DNA from: Corythucha ciliata | Taxonomy: Eukaryota; Arthropoda; Insecta; Hemiptera; Tingidae | DNA: 64,000 bases | Assembly: GCA_038030265.1 (NCBI GenBank) | Contig: CM075943.1 | Coordinates: 43,958,001-44,022,000 of the forward strand | Reading direction: 5' to 3' | Shown: in pieces, positions 46,499-58,409 of the stretch | Layout: every line of letters starts with the position of its first letter | Position numbering within the stretch: position 1 is the first letter of the stretch | Made by a program: the position numbers and the translations under genes | Notes under the pieces: generated by a model | Seen by the model: the letters and a program-made list of their open reading frames with translations, nothing else | Databases searched by the model: none | Told to the model about the DNA's origin: nothing

Positions 46499-49400
46499 CT
46501 AGCCCAAGTAGCCGACGGTTTCCCGTCGTTTGATTGATCGTTCCTTGTCCAATATGAGATTTAAACGAGAGTTGAGAGCTTGACCCACTTGACGAGCGTG
46601 TTCGACCAAGTCGAGAAATGTACCGGGTTGAACGCTACCCTGACCAATTTTCATGGTACACAGTACGCGTCCATTTTCAGTGACGGCGACAAGACTGCTG
46701 AACGAGCAGCACGCTTCCTCTTCAGGCGTTAGGTCCACAGCTACTGAATCGCCGATCTTCGATACCGTAACAAAACACGGTAACCCACTAACGTCGGGCG
46801 ACCAGGTGTCCGATGGGTCATCAGTTATCTAAACAAATCACACCGTCAAACTGGACATTTTGCATCCAAGAAAATAAGTTCGCACCAACGAACAGACTGT
46901 CTCGCTACAAAAAACACTTCATTCACTTAACATTCATCAATGATAAAAAGAGTTTAGCCCATGGAACCTGGTATGAACCCCCCTCCCCCCCAAGGTATTT
47001 AGAATCGGGTAAGGTCAAGTCCAGTTTTTGCCGTCCTAAAGTCCAAGAAAGAGGCTTGATGCCTGCAAAACTCGCTGAGCTGCTTATAGGTCGAGAATAG
47101 TTTTCCGAAAACAGCGATTTTTTTTTTCGAACAAATATTGAATTCTAAAAATGGTATTCGTGTAAAATTTATTTACAAAAACCTCATGTTTTTATTTTTA
47201 TTTTGTTTATTCTATTTTCGAGTTGCCAATCCAATGAACTCGTTTATTTATTTTTGTTGGAGGAGACACACTAAGGCTCGTTTCACACATACGCGGTATC
47301 ACACGGCTCCCGCCGTTAATTCGCGGTTTCTGGAGGCAATTTAGAATCTAAAGTACTGAAAAAGGGCTCATTCACTGCTAAAATTGGAATAATAATCGCT
47401 AATTCGTGGCTGTAATTGTGAAAAGCGCTAATATCCTGTTTTTGGGTGGAGTCCACGGCTAAAATTAAGAAAAACCGCTAATTCAACGCTAAAAAGTTAC
47501 AAACCACCAATTCACAGCTAAAATCGTGAAAATCGCTACTTATTCAATAAAATTGAGAAAAAGCACTAAACCAAAGCTAAAATTGCGAAAAAATAAACAA
47601 AAAAGCTACGAAATTAAAAAAGCGCAATGTCGCCAGCTTTTGCAAATGGAGAGAAACACCCGCAAATTAACGTCGTTCGGAGCTATAAATATCTGTGAAA
47701 ATATAAGTTTCGGGCCTAAAATATCCTACAAATTGCAAGTTTATGGCCTTACTCTTCGCGATGAACTCTGTTTCGGGCCCTTTTATTTTAGAGGCCATGG
47801 GCCCAGAGCTAGCAATCCACGACAGTACCCAAAGCCTGACAAAAAAGCTACGAAATCAGAACTCTTGAGCTAAAACTCTGTCATTCGGCAAGTTTTGGGT
47901 CTAATTGCTAGTTTCCGGCCTTTATTCTCGTGAAATTGCCAGTTTTTGGCGTTTATTTCCGAGAAAATTCGAGTTTCGGAAATCTTTCATACCGTGGAAC
48001 CCAGGGCAGCCGGCCACGGTGACGTTGCTCAAAGTCTTCTGACGCCTGGCCGCTTAATTGCAACATTTCGAAGGTAAAAATACCCGAGAACTTGCAAAAT
48101 CGAGAATATTCAGCCGGGGAAACTCCAAGTTTTACGTCCTAATTTCATCAAAACTGCATGTTTCAGGGCCTTTTGGACGCGAACTCTGAGCAAACTGGTG
48201 CCGTTAATTTGAATTTTAATTTGAACTTGAAATTATTTGCAAATCTAGAATTGAAGGAGCTTGCATGTTCACTCTTGGAATCCTGAATGACGTAGCTCAC
48301 TGTTGGAATGCGCGTAATTACAAGCTGGCTGAATATACGAAAAAATTCACAGCCGTGAATGCCGTGAAATGAAAGATATGTCTTAATTTTCTCAGAAATT
48401 ACGGTAATTTCGGAGAAAATGCAAGTTTCGGTGCTAAAATATCCATGAAATTGTAAGTTTGAAATTGTTTTTTTGTGGGCTCGAACTCTGGGCTCTAGCC
48501 GGCCCCCACCAACCGCATAGAAGAGCACCGTACTCACCCCATACGCCGTACCCCAATAAAATCGCAACATTTTGAAGGCAAATACCAGCACAATTTTATG
48601 TTTCCAGGCACAATTTTCGTGACAATGCAAGTTTCAGGTTCTATATTTCAGTGAAATTGCAAGTTCGGGGGCGTGTTTTATAAGTGACCGCTTCCGCCGC
48701 GACCCTGTCAGCCCAGATATCGCCCAAAGCTTGATGAACATTAAACAAACTCCTAATTACATCATTCGGAGCTTAGTATCAGGGATTCCTTGTTGAATAT
48801 CCGTCGAATCGAACATTTTCCGGGTCTGGATTCCAGTGAATTTGCCAGTTTAGAGTCTTAATTCAACCAAAATTGCCAGTTTCTTCAAGTTGCCAGGTTC
48901 AGTCATATTATGTCGCGGGGAACCCAGGCTGGCCGGTACCACAAACGCCACGGTGACGAAACACTCACGGACGTTTAGTGGCTAAAAAGCCGGCGATTGC
49001 AAGTTTCAGATTCCACTGAGAAATTGCAAGTTTTAGATCCTTTGTTTTAGTGGATGATCAGCACCCTATAAGCTCCACGAAACCAGTGAACTCCCCACCA
49101 CCACCTCACACAACAGCCACTATTTGACGCATTCATTTGTTGAGATGAATACGCTTGAGGGCTCAAGAGAATGTGAAAAACCACCCACCTTAAGTCTATA
49201 GAGCTACGGTATTATTACAGGGCCTTCACGCGATACTTGAGGGGGAGTTATACATGTGTTTCCTCGACCCCCCTCCAATCATACCTCGCCTACTTGGCGT
49301 TACGTAAATTATCGCCGTGTTTCAGCACCAATCCTGGATTTCAATGTCTCATTTAAATCTTCAGGAAATTCCGGACAACCGTACGATCTTCTTTTTTCAT

Positions 49401-51090
49401 ATTTCACCCCTAAAATAACTGTAATACACACATAAACATTTACCTAGAAAATTCACACTCTTTCGACGACTTATTTAGGAAAGCAAGATCGTACGGTTGT
49501 GCGGAATTTCCTGAAGATTTAAATGAGACCTTGAAATCCAGGATTAGTGCAGAAATATAGCGATAATATATGTAACCCCGAGTAGGCGAGGTATGATTGG
49601 AGGGAGGGTCGAGGGAACACATGTACAACTCCCCCATAAATAGAGAATAAATACCTCTATCGTCGGATCGTCGCCCGAGCACTGACTTGAATAGTATCAA
49701 GCCTTGACATAACCCAAGACAGCGTGTAAGGCTGTTTTTCTGCAGTCGTAATGAGGTTTGTTCGAAAAGAGAAGCAAAGGCATGGGCTCTGAATTCGTTG
49801 GGGCATTGTAGCAGTTCCGACGGGCTGCGTCTTCTGTCTACAAACGCCATACGAGTTCAGAGCGGGCTCTGAACTCGAAGGTGGATTGTAAATACGCAAC
49901 CGGTACCATTCAGACCGAAAACCATGTTGACCAGGGTCCGACCGAGCCCAAAATTGGTACGCCTACTCATAGCATGAGTATGTGTAGTACGAACCAGAAG
50001 CATCTTCGGCTTCAATCAGTATTTCCCCCACTCCTCCCAGTCAACATGGGTTACAGCTTACTGCCGGTAAACAATTTGCCCTACCAGGAATGGGGGAAAT
50101 ACAAGTCGTAGCGGCAAGTGCTTCTGGTGCGTACGACTGTGTAGTCATGCCTTGAGTAGGCGTAGCAATTTTGGGTTTGGTCAGACCGCGGTCAACAGTG
50201 GTTATAGTTGGTCAACAATTGGCCCTAAAGGGGATGAGTTGGGGAAATACGAGTCGTAGCGGCAAATGCTTCCGGTTTGTACTTGGTTCTAATGTGAGGA
50301 GTGCGCGTACCAATTTTGGGCACGGTCGGACCCCTGTCAACATATTTTTCGGTTTGAATAGTCTGAGTCAACATTTTAGGGGGACCCACGGTTGGCAACC
50401 CTAACCATCATGTAAGTTAAGCAAAATATTCAAACCTTGAACTCTTGTTGGTCTTGGTCTTCATTCGTTACGTTAATTCTTGGTATCTGAGCAGAGGCCA
50501 AAGCAGCTCTCGTTGCTATCGAAATGGCGTCAAAAATATTCCCATCCTCTCCAAAAATTGTCGCTTCCACGTCAATCCGCCAACATCGCACGCCGGCTAG
50601 TATACACAACGATTTTAATCTCACCTTGCGAAACAAAAAAGGTCAAAAAAGTTGTGCGACCGGAAGGAATAGGGAACATTCCACATTACTTTAGAGTACA
50701 GTTTGTCGAATATTGCGGTGTATTGCTCAGAAATGGTTTCCAATCGACGACCCTCGTACTCGGGCGAGGTAACTCCAGAGAAGGTCACGCGAAACTGCAC
50801 AATTCCCTCTTCCGGCCTGTACTTGCTCGGCGTTGTCGTTGTAGCTCGAACACAAGCAATGACATCTGTACCGCCTAGTGTGATACGAGCCGATCCCATA
50901 GCATTGGCAATGAGACTGGTTTCGACTTCGATGGGTCTAGAAACTTTCGTCGTGAAAATACAAGACCGATTTGCTAACAGTCCGAGGCTACTACGTACCT
51001 GTATTGAAGGGGCTTCCGGCCATCAGCTCTGATTTCTTGCTCCACTCCTTGAATAATATAAATTTTCTCGTCCGAACTGATTAAGACCAT
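46499..51090 (-). CDS. EXOSC7: exosome complex component Rrp42 / EXOSC7
   Basis: An RNase PH-fold subunit of the hexameric ring of the eukaryotic RNA exosome, which channels RNA to the catalytic subunits; the animal ring itself is known to be catalytically inactive. Exons (minus) 50999-51090, 50690-50936, 50436-50624 and 46499-46828 give 285 residues, against 291 in human. Junctions are GT-AG and frames fit. Visible matches include the start MVLISSDEKIYIIQGVEQEI with RADGR, TSPEYEGR, LKSLCILAG, GNIFDAISIATRAAL, IPRINV, and near the end the EEEACCSFSSLVAV segment, with terminal VGYLG like EXOSC7 and unlike EXOSC8. The first two introns are 62 and 65 bp, the last 3.6 kb and full of repeats. Confidence 0.95.
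47690..49060 (+). repeat. family D arrays inside the EXOSC7 intron
   Basis: Units such as AAATTGCAAGTTTATGGCCT, GAAATTGCCAGTTTTTGGCG and GAAATTGCAAGTTCGGGGGC, with AACCCAGGGCAGCCGGCCAC-type interspersed pieces. Confidence 0.6.
49241..49635. mobile_element. foldback MITE, copy 2 of the TTAA family
   Basis: Relative of 41319-41711 with the same GGGGGAGTT...ACTCCCCC ends and long arms. The flanks TTGA and ATAA look like mutated TTAA, so this copy appears older. Confidence 0.75.
49910..50344. repeat. inverted repeat with duplicated right arm
   Basis: TTGACCAGGGTCCGACCGAG then CCCAAAATTGGTACGCCTAC is complementary to 50150-50205 (GTAGGCGTAGCAATTTTGGG ...) and again to about 50295-50345. GGGGAAATACxAGTCGTAGC GGCAA segments also occur twice (50090, 50245). 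Confidence 0.65.
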
Positions 51091-51958
51091 TTTTACACAG
51101 TACAAAACGACGTCTTTTTCGGTTCACTTCAGCCTTTTGGTTCACAACTCCACATAAACATGAGTGTCAATCCCACGTGAAACCTTAAAGAACAACAGGC
51201 AACCTAAGGAATACCTCGTCGTCGGTCTTTGACGCTTAATTCTCGTTCCTCGTACTCGCGTGTGTTGAGCTTGAATCTTACCAAAATTTACGGGCGATTA
51301 AACGGGTTTCATTCAACTAGCATTTAAAGGTCTTTAACGACCACCGTGGCATTGTTTTCCGAGCAGAGAGGAAATCCAAAACTTGAACAGGTGTTTGTAT
51401 TTTAGAGGGCGGCCATATCACTGGCCGGTTTAGAATGGCGCGCTCAGCTGGCGTTTGTAGGTCGTCCGCCGCTGTTGGCTAATAGTTGATAGTTGAACAA
51501 CGAATCAACGAAGTAGTCCGCGAAGCACGAAGTACCCGTGGTGGTGGTTGTTTTGCTGGGGGGCCTGCCGATAATTTTATTTAACTATCCGGAATTTTAT
51601 TGAATCCACTCAGCGAAGAATATTCAAAGTGGGGGGGAATGAATAGAATTGATTCAAATATTTAGATTGTGTGATAAACTGTGAGTGAAAATAAATGTTC
51701 CGTTTGTTTCCCCCGTGCCCTAAATGTTCCATTAACTCGCGTTTGTGCCACTTAACGAAATGTTCCATTCTCTCTGTCTGACTGTTTCTGCTTAAGAAAA
51801 TGAAATGCCCCATGGCTGTGACAGTGCTTCCCTCGAATTGATTCGATCCAATGAAAACTTCATCGCGTTACAATCGAGGCTCTTCAAGCGTCCCTGCGTT
51901 CAGTTCAACTGCTCTCACTTCGCTTTAGCCTAGTTCGCTGTTTCTCTGTGCTGTCGCC
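51091..51958. promoter_or_regulatory. 868 bp divergent intergenic region (EXOSC7 / UTX)
   Basis: Lies between the two start codons, which face away from each other. GGCGGCCATAT at 51409-51418 resembles a YY1/Pho site. A TCAGT initiator-like motif lies at 51900-51904, 55 bp before the UTX ATG, which is in a good context (GTCGCCATGG). No repeats of the array families are seen. Confidence 0.5.
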
Positions 51959-52625
51959 ATGGCCCACCCGGACGATGAGATAAATTTGACTCCCCAGGAG
52001 TTGCAAGTGTTGTCAGAACTCGACAGGTGATTTCTTGAGTTTTTTGTTCGGTTCCCAGGTAATTGGCCTACTTATGTCTGTTTTGATTTCAGCCGTCAAT
52101 TTGGTTTCTTGAAATTGAACACTCCCGCACAGAGTAAAACTCAAGAGCTAGTTCTCAAGGTTTGTTTACTTGTAGGCTTCTTTTACTTGTACACATCGGA
52201 AGATTGAAGAAGTCCCGTGCCGTTTTCATACTACCTATGCAGATCAGTTAAATAAGATTTCGTCTCGAATTATAGGCTATTAAATACCTGGAACGAATGC
52301 TGATGCAAGCTCAGGAAGAGAAGGAGAGAAGAAAAGAGACGGGTAAAGATGAGAATGAATCTCCCACTAGTGTCAACATTGACCCGAAGACATACTGTAA
52401 GCTCGGGCATTTTCACTTGCTGCTCGAGGACTATGCCAAAGGTATGTATTTGTTCATGACTGAGCACAGTCGGTGTTTCTCTCTAAGTCATGAGTGTTTT
52501 GTGCGTTTTCATGTAGCTATGTCTGCATATCAGAAGTTCTACAAGCTAAAAAGAGATCACTGGCGTGACGTTAACTTTCTCTACGGACAGGGTTTGGTCT
52601 ACTTCCACTACAACGCGTTCCAGTG
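51959..52625 (+). CDS. Utx: UTX / KDM6A histone H3K27 demethylase, N-terminal exons (partial)
   Basis: UTX removes H3K27 methylation; its N-terminus carries TPR repeats and its C-terminus the JmjC domain. Four coding exons, 51959-52026, 52093-52159, 52276-52441 and 52517-52625, encode the first 136 residues plus two bases (phase 2). Visible: [34 protein letters not shown], then the TPR block [20 protein letters not shown] and [20 protein letters not shown], characteristic of UTX/UTY. Introns are 66, 116 and 75 bp. The TPR remainder and the JmjC domain were not found downstream, so the rest lies beyond the right edge and the fourth intron is at least 11.4 kb. Start chosen for its Kozak context and lack of an in-frame upstream alternative in the exon. 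Confidence 0.93.
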
Positions 52626-52974
52626 GTAAGTCTACCCGTGCTTTCGTGACTGAGAGCGCGGCTTTGTTTTTATTATGAGTACGTGTTGCTACTCTGTAAG
52701 AATTAAGGTACAGCACACCATCAGACACACCCAATAAGACTTCTCTAGTGTGTTGACTGGACAAAAAGGATAGCCATTGCCAGTGGCGTATCTTCAATGT
52801 TATCATAGGAGGGGTTCCGCCATAAATCTGCTTTACTCTTTCTTTTTATGAAATGATGTTCCAACCATTTCACACAAGGTTTCAATGCCCCCCCCCTCCC
52901 ACTACGGCATCTATGTATTGCTTTGTCTATTGTGTGATGCGCTTCAATTTTCTTCAAGGAAACTGCGAGTAGTC

Positions 52975-53510
52975 GTTTTCTCAATTTTAGCGCTTAAACT
53001 TTTCACGCAATTTTATCCGTGAATTACCACATTATTACGATTACAGTTGGGCATATTACAGCGCTTTTTCTCAACTTAATCCTCGTACATATTGCCCCAA
53101 GAATCAGTGAATCGTCGTCTTCTTTATTTGCGGATGAGTGCACCTTCTCAATAAATTGTATCCTCGAATTAGCCGTTTTTCTCAATTTTAGCCGAGAAGT
53201 GGTGTTTTTCACCGTTTCATCCGTGAATTGACTTTTTTTCCCCTTTTTAACCGCAAGTTACAGCACTTATCTCAATTTTATTTGCAAACTGCGAATGAGT
53301 GCTCTTTTTCAAAATTGTCCGTGAATTTGATATTTTTGTCAATTTTAGCCTTGAATTAACGTTTTCTTGTCCATTCCCCATTAGCCGTGAACTCACGGTT
53401 TTCTCAATTTTACCCGCGAATTAGCGCTTTTCCTCAATTTCAGTCACGAAAATTTGGCGTTTTTTCAATTTCAGCCTTTAATAAGCGATTTTTCTCCATT
53501 TTGTTGGATT
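52975..53510 (+). repeat. family A array
   Basis: Units such as CTCAATTTTAGCCGAGAAGT and CTCAATTTTACCCGCGAATT. Confidence 0.7.
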
Positions 53511-54330
53511 TTTAAGGGCAGACGCAAATCATGTATACATTTTTTTTTAATCCTGATGAATTTAATTTGGCGTGCTGATTAAATTAGTAAAATGAATAAA
53601 AATACGAATATACGATATCTGGCGGCCTTTCATAGAAACATTAGGTCTGTTTCCTTGTTTCGCGAGTGCTACACTTTTGAAGAAAATCATCTGGTTTCAT
53701 TCAATTTTTTCAGAATAAGTCAATGAAATCACATGGTTTTCTACACTAGTATAGCTTGTGCAAAACAATTGAACGGACCTCTTTGAGTCTGGTACTCTAT
53801 GTAATTTGTTGTCGTTTGACAACAAACAATGTTGTTGTCAACAAAGGTTTTCTACAATGAGGAAGTTCCCTGTATCAAAAATGTTGGTCAGTGACACTTT
53901 TCTACTGTGAACTACGGCTAAATAATCTGATGGTGACGAGGAGGCCTCGATATTGTATCTTTGGCATCGCCGAATCAAGAAAACAAGACGGTTATGCGGG
54001 TACGCGGTGCACCCGTACAGAAACTTTCATAGTCAGCTATTTGTTGGGGCAAGAAAATTCGAAAACTCCTATTCAAAAACGTTTTCGGCCATTTTGCTTC
54101 GTTCTCTGAGCACTAAAACGAAACGGGTGAGCTGTCGAGTACCAATAATGAAATGACAAGGCGCTCGTGGGATGTCACTCATGGGTGAATCCAGAGAAAA
54201 CTGCTGTGTCTTCGGTTGCTCTTCCCCCGTCGTAACCGAGGCACAACATTGTCATTTCATTGTTTCCCAAAAATTGAGGGTTCAACGGTGTCAGTTATCA
54301 TTAGCCCAGTGATGGGAGAAAGTCGACCGC

Positions 54331-54392
54331 CGATTAGAACCCGCAACCTCTGGAATGCTGGTCTAATGCGCTGCCCGTTGAGCCACGGTGGC
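54331..54392 (-). mobile_element. tRNA-like SINE fragment
   Basis: On the minus strand TGGCTCAACGG (54375-54385) matches the A box and GGTTCTAATCG (54331-54341) matches 9 of 11 B-box positions, 33 bp apart as in tRNAs. It is immediately followed by an inverted repeat with CGCAGAGG and TAGCTAAACCCCAC arms (54400-54506). The tRNA fold is imperfect. Confidence 0.55.
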
Positions 54393-54508
54393 GCCCTTGA
54401 GAGACGCAGAGGGAGGAACGAGCATAGCTAAACCCCACTCCGGGCCATTGTTTCTCGAATCCCCTGGGTGGGGTTTAGCTAAGCTTATTCCTGCCTCTGC
54501 GTGAGACC

Positions 54509-54812
54509 CTTTAGGGTTAGATCGACAATGCCCGTTTAAACGTTGCTAAGGGTTTAAACGATTTTTTATTTATTCAAAATACTAAATTCGGATTGGGGTG
54601 TAAGCTCTTAAGCTTGGGTTTCCTAGGGAAGCGGTGCCGTAATATTACGGCAGAAAACATCTTCTTTTAAATCATGCCAGTTGACCGTTCCGCAGGCAAC
54701 TACTGGCGTGATTTAAAAGGGTATGTTTTCTACCGCAATAATACGGCACCGCTTTCCTAGGAAACCCAAGCTTTAAGCTCAGCTTAGGGTCAAACGGAAC
54801 TTTAAACCCACC
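54509..54812 (+). mobile_element. interspersed repeat with inserted palindromic MITE (filled site)
   Basis: Host sequence 54509-54600 plus 54781-54812 matches the complement of 58130-58250. Between them, 54608-54773 is a palindromic element (AGCTTGGGTTTCCTAGG ... CCTAGGAAACCCAAGCT). TAAGCTC stands on both sides (54601-54607, 54774-54780) but only once in the 58.1 kb copy, so the insertion made a 7-9 bp duplication. Confidence 0.85.
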
Positions 54813-54834
54813 CGTCGATTTTACGATGCGTTAA

Positions 54835-55750
54835 ATAATGGCTTTTTCTGGAGTTTTAGCCACAAATTTATACCTAGGAACCGAGGACTGACGTTTTATC
54901 AGTTTTAACCATGAATTAAGGATTTTGCCGCGCATTAGCACTTTTTATCTGCGAATGAGCACTTTTCCCCAATTTTATCCGCGAATCACGCCGCTTTTAA
55001 TTAAACTCAGCTTCGATTAAGCCGATTTTCTCAAAATTCACGAATCTGTTTTTCTCCATTTTAGGTGCAAATGAGCACGTCTTGTAACATAAGCAACGAA
55101 TTAACGGATTTCCTCAATTTTAGCAGTGAATGAGCTGTTTTTGTAAATGTAAGCGGGTTTGTGAAGTAAATCCGTCAATTTACCTACGGCTAAAATTTAG
55201 CTAATTTTACCGGCGGAAGGGAAAATTTAGCCGCGAATTATTTTATTTTCTAAAATTGATTCACGAATTAACGTTTCTTCTCAATTTTAGCATTTTACTG
55301 TACTTTGGATTAGCAATGCTAAACGCTTTTTTTTCATTTGAGCCGCGAATTACCGGGTTTTCTCAATTTTACCTGGGAATTAGCGCATTTTCTCAAATTT
55401 TTCGCGCGAACTAGCGTCTTCCCCTATTTTAGCCGCTGATGAGCGCTTGTAGCCAACATTAGCCTCTAATTTAATCTTTTCTCCATTTTAGCCGCGAATG
55501 AGCGTTTTACTTCAATTGGAGGCGGGAATGAGCGACTTTTCTCAGTTTTAGCCATGAATTATGGGGTTTTCTCAATTTTAACCATGAATTCGCGATTTTT
55601 AAACTTTCACTCTTTTTCTCAATTTCAGTCCTGATGTTGCCCTGAGAAACCACGAAATTGGCGTTTTTTCAATATTAGTTGAGCCTGCTGAGCGATGAGT
55701 TGCTGTTTTTCCCCAATTTCATAGCGGCGAATCATCCAGTCGTTTTCAAA
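54835..55750 (+). repeat. family A array
   Basis: About 30 diverged units, for example CTCAATTTTAGCAGTGAATG and TTCATTTGAGCCGCGAATTA. Confidence 0.75.
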
Positions 55751-55779
55751 CCATCCAAACGAGTGCTTGACAACATCTA

Positions 55780-56160
55780 GCTCCTTTGTGAGCCCCTGTC
55801 CCACGGAAAATATTTGGTGATCAGAAGTGTCATCTCCTACAGACTAGACCAGGGCCGGCCAACCTTTTTTGGTCATGGGCCAAATCGGCCTGGTTGTAGG
55901 AACTCAGGCGGGCCACCAATCCTCACCCCCCCCCTCCATTGAGCAAAACACTTTGATATTAGCAAAAGGCTGAGACGGCGTGAATAAAACGCACTTGGGG
56001 CCTATTCAATAACTTCACCAAACATTAATTAACCACTGTATAATAGGGTTTTCCATTTGCACAAAAATGTGCCCTCGGGCAGCTCATTGCAGTGCCGGCC
56101 TTGGTCATTTGGCGCCCCCGGGCGAATCTTTCACTGACGGCCCCGTGAAGTTGCCGTCAG
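55780..56160. other. hAT-like terminus and mixed repeat fragments
   Basis: CAGGGCCGGCCAACCTTTTT at 55850 looks like a hAT terminal repeat; the opposite end was not found. CCCTGTCCCACGGAAAAT (55795) is complementary to a piece near 38885. GTTTTCCATTTGCACAAAAA at 56048 is a fragment of the CATTTGCA MITE family. Confidence 0.4.
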
Positions 56161-56858
56161 GAGCCACGAATCAGCTTCTTCTCAATTTCATCGGTGAATT
56201 AGCGATTTGTCTCCATTTTAGAAGGGAATTAGCGCGATTTATATCAATTCTAGCCGCGAATAAGCGATTTTTCTTGCAATGAATTTGTGTTTTTCCTGAT
56301 TTTAGCCGCTAATGAGCGATTTTACGTGCGAATTAGCGCTATATTTTCTAATTTTAGCTGCGAAGGAGCTTTCGGAAACCGCGACTTGCCAATTTATTTA
56401 TTATCTATTTATATATTTCTGAGAAATAGCAAATGTTTTCAATTTAACCCCATAAATAGCCATTTTTATTTATTTTTGCCTGAATTAGCGTTTTACACAA
56501 TTTTATCCTCCTAGCAAGCCGTGAATGAAAGTTTTTTTTCCCAATCCTCACCGCGAATTAACGTTTTTTCCAAATTTTACCTGCGAATTAGCGCATTTTC
56601 CTCATTTAGCCATGGGTTGGCGATTTTGTTTACTTTCAGAAGCCGCGAATTGGCCTTTTCTCCTTTTTGGCTGTAAATTAGCGTTTTTTCCCACACATCA
56701 GCGCTTCTTCTCAATTTTAACGGTGAATTAGCGATTTCCCCCCATTTCATGGGGATTAACGATTTTCTCCACTTAGGGTGTGAATTCGTGATTTTAGCCG
56801 CTAAAGAGCGATTTTCTTCAATTTTATCCGTGAATTGAAGAAACTATTCCTTAATTTT
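56160..56858 (+). repeat. family A array
   Basis: Units such as CTAATTTTAGCTGCGAAGGA and CTCAATTTTAACGGTGAATT. It ends at the MITE at 56859. Confidence 0.75.
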
Positions 56859-57423
56859 TGAGGAAGTAACATGAAAAATAAAAATCGCTGGAAACATTTT
56901 TTTTCGAAGGAAAATGACTAAATATGACCAGGGCCCTATTGCACAATGTTTTATTAGCTAATATTACAGCTGTTTTATTAGATATATTATTAGCTAATAA
57001 AACATTGTGCAATAGGGCCCAGGAATGGAATATTAGTGCGTAAATAATTGATTTCGATTTATAGCGAAATAATAAAACTTGCCAATTTTTTGTGTTACCT
57101 TAAACGACCGGTGTGTGACTCGTGACGTAGCTAAGGGGTTGTGACCCCTCCCAACCCTCCGCATCGTGGCTGTTATCATGTCTTGCCCCTTCTTGCCCAA
57201 CCCATTCTCTTAAGTCCTATTGTTTGATTTGTGGGAAGCTATTGTGAAAGTCTATCATCATCAGTCTATCTAGCCTATTTCAAATGGGTCCCGCAACCCA
57301 ATTGTTTCAAATATTAATAACAAAATATTGGGCCTGATTTTATTTTAACGGGTCGTGTTTTCATGAGTTTTGGTACCCAAGCTATCACGACAGCATGATT
57401 TTGGAAAATGTGTTACTTCCTCA
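56859..57423. mobile_element. 565 bp MITE with 13 bp terminal inverted repeats, copy 2
   Basis: TGAGGAAGTAACA ... TGTTACTTCCTCA, here perfectly complementary. Collinear with 2333-2910, including the nested hairpin. A piece near 57260 (between GTGAAAG and TCATCAG) is shorter than in copy 1. Confidence 0.8.
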
Positions 57424-57472
57424 CTAGCGTTTTTCATTTTTAGCCATGAATTAAACGCATTATCCAGATTTA

Positions 57473-57593
57473 GGCCCGCTTTATCAATTGTCGATTAAGA
57501 ACTTTAAACAACGTGCGAACCATTACGACGTATTTGATCATGAAGCAGTAAGTTTTTAATCAGCTATTTGAACAACGATTGATAAAGCGGGCC
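57473..57593. mobile_element. 121 bp MITE with TTA target duplication
   Basis: GGCCCGCTTTATCAAT ... TTGATAAAGCGGGCC with TTA on both sides (57470-57472, 57594-57596). Inserted in family A sequence (57425-57815). Confidence 0.8.
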
Positions 57594-57599
57594 TTAGCC

Positions 57600-58130
57600 A
57601 TGAACTTGCAACTTGCGTTCTTGATAATCCCGTAATTTTTGTTTTCGTAATTTTCGGCGCGAATTTGCGATTTTTCTCAAAACCATTGACTTCGTGAAAT
57701 AGGCTATGTATTTTTCTTAGTTTTATCCGTGATTTAGCACTTTTTCTCACTTCTGTCCGTGAATCAGAGATTTTTCTAAATAATTTCAGCCATGAATTAG
57801 CCATTTATCTTAATAGGTGCCCATACATGAACGGATTTTTTGGTAGGCCACGGATTTTTTTGGGAAACCCGTGGGCCTGGTCTGTGTGTTAGTGTAGTTG
57901 AAGAAACTTCGGTTTTGACCATCAGTTTTCAAAACCCGACGGCAAAACAGGCCAGGTCTGTTTATCGACATACACGTACAGTTTAGTCCGACGGATCTCG
58001 GAATTCTAGACCCGCGGGTTTTGAAATCCGAAGGATCGGCCTATCAAGGGCCACTAACGTTCGGTTTGTGTCCGTCGATTTGTTTGTTTACGGAAATGAA
58101 AAAATTAAAATAAGACCCGGGTCGACCACA
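57600..58130 (+). repeat. family A units and a CCATACATGAACGGATTTTT element end
   Basis: Family A units run to about 57815. From 57831 a sequence related to the ends of 58768-59145 begins. Its partner end was not located, and the region to 58130 holds no gene. Confidence 0.45.
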
Positions 58131-58250
58131 TGGGTTCCGTTTAACACTAAGCTGAGCTTAAATCCCAATCCGAATTTAGTATTTTGAATACAAAATCGTT
58201 TAAACCCTTAGCAACGTTTAAACGGACATTGTCCACCTAACCCTAAATCA
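58130..58250 (-). mobile_element. interspersed repeat, uninterrupted copy (empty site)
   Basis: Complement of the host repeat at 54509-54812, without the palindromic insertion: GAGCTTA occurs once at 58154-58160. Shared landmarks include CGTTTAAACCCTTAGCAACG and TCCGAATTTAGTATTTTG. Confidence 0.8.
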
Positions 58251-58409
58251 TACGCATAAAATTGGGTAAAAGCTGGGAGCTGACGACTGATGATACTGAA
58301 ACCGTGGTCTCGCGTTTTCGTTAAACGCTTAAATTAAACGTTGTAGATCGACAAATATTTTTGTATTTATTCCTTGGTTATGCGTCATCAGTAGGCTCCC
58401 ACTCCATAC

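Larger units (their letters stand above)
46829..50435 (-). other. EXOSC7: 3.6 kb last intron of EXOSC7, repeat-filled
   Basis: Holds a family A array (47310-47620, reverse), family D arrays (47690-48200 and 48290-49060), a foldback MITE (49241-49635) and a duplicated inverted repeat (49910-50344). The remaining sequence has no recognised gene. Short frames inside are not credible. Confidence 0.8.

Noticed and set aside
46813..49899. Several frames of 80-155 codons inside the EXOSC7 intron
   Set aside because: They overlap the arrays and foldback MITE, show no domains and lie on either strand without conserved features.
54331..54392. A functional tRNA gene on the minus strand
   Set aside because: The B box has two mismatches and the anticodon stem is broken.
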